NCBI GenBank assembly: GCA_964559295.1
Contig: CAZLGO010000073.1
Span: 1-8,774 of the forward strand
DNA: 8,774 nt
Direction: 5' to 3'
Origin: CAZLGO01 sp964559295
GTDB taxonomy: Archaea > Methanobacteriota > Methanobacteria > Methanobacteriales > Methanobacteriaceae
Under the pieces are notes generated by a model. The model had not been told where the DNA came from. It did no database searches and saw nothing but the letters and a program-made list of their open reading frames with translations. The position numbers and the translations under genes were made by a program. Below, in pieces: positions 6,584 to 8,774 of this stretch; within the stretch, counting starts at the first letter, position 1; each line of letters starts with the position of its first letter.

Positions 6584-7480
6584 TTATAAAAGATCTTTGA
6601 GCCATATTTGGTATGCACCAAGTGTGCCTCCATAATTCCCGGCGCATATTTTTTTAACACCTGAAACTTTTAATGCTGCAGATATCCCTACTTTCATCGC
6701 TTCCCTGACAGCTTCTTCGCTTTTACCGTCGATCACAATCTCATAAATTCCATTAACTCCTTCTGGCACTTCACATTCTGGACACTCCTCCCTCAGTGTT
6801 GGGCAGAATTTCTCGTTTGTGGTTGCGCACATGAATTTGTATTTAAGTGCGCCCACCTTGGAACCGGATGCTACGATTCCACCAGGGAAGGGAGTAATTA
6901 CACCGTCAACATGTTCTATTGCGTCCACCGCAACTTCAGCTGCTACCAGTGCTGAAGACTGATTCTCAGACATCACAAAGAAATTCCCACCAGCTACTCC
7001 TTTTTTAATACCTAATTTCCCTTCCACAATAAATTCTCCAGACATTATGGGAATTCTGTAAATGGTTCTGCCTACCAGTTCATCTTTCTTTTCGTAACCA
7101 TCTCCAAAGAACTTGAGTTTGAATCCGACCTTTAATTTTTCATCAGCTTCTTCGCCCATAGCATCGAAAACCGCTGTTGTAGGTGCTGTAAGTACACATT
7201 GCCCGATTCTCTCAAGAAGCTGATGTTCAAGTTCGTCTTTTTTTGGATGACAGATCATCACGATGTAACCTGGTCTCCCATCAGGAGTTTCTGTTGGTGG
7301 AACGTATGTATCTATTCCAGCTTCTGCAGGACACATTATTACAGAAGAACCAAAACCTGTAGCTTCTGTTGCAGCTACTTTTGCAAATTTTTCTGTTGCT
7401 GCTGTAATAAGCACTCTGGAAACATATATATCAAATGCCTCTGCAAATGTATCTTCTATTTCAACACCGTTTATTTGCAT
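6584..7480 (-). CDS. ftr: Formylmethanofuran:tetrahydromethanopterin formyltransferase
   Basis: Ftr moves the formyl group from formylmethanofuran to tetrahydromethanopterin, the second step of methanogenesis from CO2, in the cytoplasm. The 298-residue product has the length expected of the family (about 297). Family-typical stretches are INGVEIEDTFAEAF (3-16), ATGFGSSVIMCPAEAGID (40-57), PPTETPDGRPG (61-71), FFGDGYEKKDEL (124-135), GVAGGNFF (161-168), ITPFPGGIVASGSKVG (195-210) and AGNYGGTLG (280-288). The ATG at 7480 has AGGTGA at 7485-7490. It is the second gene after the FMN-binding protein gene, with a 19-base gap, and ends in an oligo-T tract. Some Methanobacteriales carry two ftr copies; which copy this is cannot be told here. 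A cysteine cluster (Cys226, Cys233, Cys236) is notable. Confidence 0.96.
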   Translation of the reverse strand: MQINGVEIEDTFAEAFDIYVSRVLITAATEKFAKVAATEATGFGSSVIMCPAEAGIDTYVPPTETPDGRPGYIVMICHPKKDELEHQLLERIGQCVLTAPTTAVFDAMGEEADEKLKVGFKLKFFGDGYEKKDELVGRTIYRIPIMSGEFIVEGKLGIKKGVAGGNFFVMSENQSSALVAAEVAVDAIEHVDGVITPFPGGIVASGSKVGALKYKFMCATTNEKFCPTLREECPECEVPEGVNGIYEIVIDGKSEEAVREAMKVGISAALKVSGVKKICAGNYGGTLGAYQIWLKDLL

Positions 7481-7499
7481 GATTTCACCTTCCTGATAC

Positions 7500-7895
7500 T
7501 TAATCTATCCTTTTACCTGCATCACCCACTTTAACTGAATATATTTCTTCAATGGTTATTAATATAGCTGCCTTTGGTTTTGGAGCTAAAGGATTTGTAG
7601 ATTTCACCCATTCAACTACCTCATCATAATATTTACCTGATTCAAGTATTTTAGCGGATCCTTTAAATTGGTAGGGATATCTTGCAGCATCTTTTGGTAC
7701 AAAAGCGATCTTTGGATTAGCTTCGATGTTTGCATGACTTTTCATCATATAAACATCTGCAACTAATACATGCTTGTTATCAATAGCCTTTATAAATCCT
7801 ATGGGAACAACATTAGGTATGCCGTCTGAAGTTGCAGTTGCTACATAACACATCTCCTTTTCTATTATATCCATCATCTCGTCAGTCATTACCAT
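7500..7895 (-). CDS. Pyridoxamine 5'-phosphate oxidase-like FMN-binding split-barrel protein
   Basis: This 131-residue protein resembles the small pyridoxamine 5'-phosphate oxidase-related family, whose members bind FMN (or in some groups F420 or haem) as homodimeric split barrels. Visible features are the N-terminal helix MTDEMMDIIEKE, CYVATATSDGIPNVVPIGF (16-34), the VADVYMMKSHANIEANPKIA segment (45-64), where the KSHxNIxxNP type contacts flavin phosphate, and FKGSAKIL (77-84). A true pyridoxamine oxidase is unlikely at this size; it is probably an uncharacterised flavin or deazaflavin oxidoreductase. I chose the ATG at 7895 because AGGGGTGGT lies just upstream (7899-7907). The in-frame ATG at 7913 has no such site and would lie at about the predicted transcript start. 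It precedes ftr by 19 bases and is likely its operon partner. Confidence 0.8.
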   Translation of the reverse strand: MVMTDEMMDIIEKEMCYVATATSDGIPNVVPIGFIKAIDNKHVLVADVYMMKSHANIEANPKIAFVPKDAARYPYQFKGSAKILESGKYYDEVVEWVKSTNPLAPKPKAAILITIEEIYSVKVGDAGKRID

Positions 7896-7898
7896 ATT

Positions 7899-7907
7899 AC
7901 CACCCCT
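7899..7907 (-). promoter_or_regulatory. Ribosome binding site deciding the 7895 start
   Basis: AGGGGTGGT on the minus strand lies three bases before the ATG at 7895. It supports the 131-residue form of the FMN-binding protein over the 137-residue form starting at 7913. Confidence 0.6.
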
Positions 7908-7930
7908 AACCATATGGTTTACTTTTGTGT

Positions 7931-7962
7931 AAATAAAGTTATTGGTATTGAGATTATTGGTA
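7931..7962 (-). promoter_or_regulatory. Promoter of the FMN-protein/ftr operon with 9-base direct repeat
   Basis: On the minus strand a TATA-like CTTTATTT (7931-7938) would start transcription near 7908-7912. Just upstream of it lie two perfect copies of TACCAATAA (7939-7947 and 7954-7962), 15 bases apart start to start. Repeats placed directly upstream of the TATA box are a common position for archaeal activators or for TFB recruitment. Promoter and operator roles are inference. Confidence 0.45.
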
Positions 7963-8007
7963 GATAGGTTTATTGCCTCTTACCATGCAGGAATATCTAT
8001 GAAACTA

Positions 8008-8774
8008 TCAAGATCTTCTTAAAATCTTCTCCACAGCACTCACTCCAAAGTAAGGCAGTGCTACCACGCCTATGAACGAAGTCATCCAAAATGATATTAA
8101 TCTCTCCACAATGGTCGCTGCGGCACTTATAAACGGTGGAACGCCAGCGTAAGAATATAAAAGGATCATAACCCCATCAACAGCACCTAAACCTCCAGGA
8201 AGAAACGGAAGCATTCCAATTAAAGTTGCGACGACGAAGACCTCTGCTATGAGGATGACAGGAACATTCACATTGAAGGCTGAAAAAACGACATAAACTC
8301 TTAATATTTCAAGAATCCAAATTATAGAGGATAATGAAAGTCCCCAGATCAAGACTTTCTTGTTTTTTACCATGATTCTCATGCTTTTTTGAAAACCACG
8401 AATGGTATCAAGGGCTTTTTTCTCAGTTGTATGGTATTTCCCCCTGAAAAATCTTTTTATTATATCTACGATCCATAATGTGACTTTTTTTGCAATTTTA
8501 TCATCAAAACATATATAAATTGCGATGAAAAAGGCAATTGTTATGATTATAACAGAAAATACAAGTCCGCAGACCATCCAAACTGATAAACTGTAGTATA
8601 AAACCATTGAAATTATTGTTATAATAGCTAAAATAATAAAAGGAAAGGTATCAAGAGCCCTGTCAGCTGCAACAGTTGCAAATGATTTCTCCATAGGTGA
8701 TTTGGTGTACTTTCCCAAAATATAAGCCCTTATAGGTTCTCCTCCTCCTCTTGCACTGGGAGTTATGTTGTTAA
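8008..8774 (-). CDS. Flippase-like / lysylphosphatidylglycerol synthase transmembrane protein, 5' end outside window
   Basis: This is the C-terminal 254 or so residues of an integral membrane protein of the UPF0104 family (flippase-like, related to the membrane domain of lysylphosphatidylglycerol synthase). The open frame continues past an internal TTG at 8718 to the window edge, adding the family hallmark PSARGGGEPIRAY (about 8722-8760). A start inside the window is therefore wrong. A second hallmark, LPFLPGGLGAVDG, lies near the C-terminus. About six hydrophobic helices are visible, with a basic cytoplasmic loop (KRFFRGKYHTTEKK) between them. Members act on or move lipid-linked substrates in the membrane; in archaea some affect polyprenyl-phosphate sugars. 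The substrate is unknown. It ends 112 bases before the FMN-protein gene, which appears to have its own promoter. Confidence 0.85.
   Translation of the reverse strand, partial: NNITPSARGGGEPIRAYILGKYTKSPMEKSFATVAADRALDTFPFIILAIITIISMVLYYSLSVWMVCGLVFSVIIITIAFFIAIYICFDDKIAKKVTLWIVDIIKRFFRGKYHTTEKKALDTIRGFQKSMRIMVKNKKVLIWGLSLSSIIWILEILRVYVVFSAFNVNVPVILIAEVFVVATLIGMLPFLPGGLGAVDGVMILLYSYAGVPPFISAAATIVERLISFWMTSFIGVVALPYFGVSAVEKILRRS

Noticed and set aside
8008..8718. A complete 236-residue protein starting at TTG 8718
   Set aside because: The frame continues upstream to the window edge and encodes the conserved GGGEPIRAY motif, so the gene is cut by the window end.

Overview
The window most resembles the genome of a hydrogenotrophic methanogenic archaeon, probably of the Methanobacteriales. 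It carries ftr, a core gene of CO2-reducing methanogenesis. It is AT-rich by eye. Most genes have short archaeal leaders with GGTGAT/GTGAT-type ribosome binding sites, and TATA-like boxes lie in the expected places. This assignment is inference from gene content and signals, not from a database match.

Layout from left to right. Positions 1-140 are essentially intergenic, with a dyad of A5/T5 tracts. A minus-strand pair follows: a membrane metal-dependent hydrolase (141-806) and, 13 bases upstream of it, a soluble zinc-dependent deacylase-like protein of the aspartoacylase/M14 type (820-1542). An 85-base divergent promoter region separates this pair from argG (1628-2809, plus). A small BofA-like membrane protein (2853-3113, plus) follows argG. 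Its stop codon directly abuts the stop codon of the convergent nnr gene (3114-4586, minus). A second divergent promoter region leads to a 631-residue two-helix potassium channel with an RCK nucleotide-binding domain (4683-6578, plus). That gene converges, with only 5 bases between stop codons, on ftr (6584-7480, minus). ftr is the second gene of a likely two-gene operon with an FMN-binding split-barrel protein (7500-7895, minus). The window ends inside an integral membrane protein of the flippase-like/lysylphosphatidylglycerol synthase family (8008 to beyond 8774, minus).

The genes are mostly housekeeping: arginine synthesis (argG), repair of damaged NAD(P)H (nnr), methanogenesis (ftr) and ion homeostasis (channel). 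No mobile element, CRISPR array, tRNA or rRNA is visible, and no gene-free stretch exceeds 300 bases.

The most unusual item is the C-terminal half of the potassium channel. Where a typical RCK channel has one RCK_C domain, this protein has three tandem copies of a domain I do not recognise. Two copies are in exact 133-residue register and the third is diverged. All three carry a His-Ser-His motif. This looks like a new multi-copy sensory module on a gated ion channel. Secondary points are the operator-like repeats in two promoter regions, the pairing of a flavoprotein with ftr, and a BofA-family protein in a non-sporulating archaeon.
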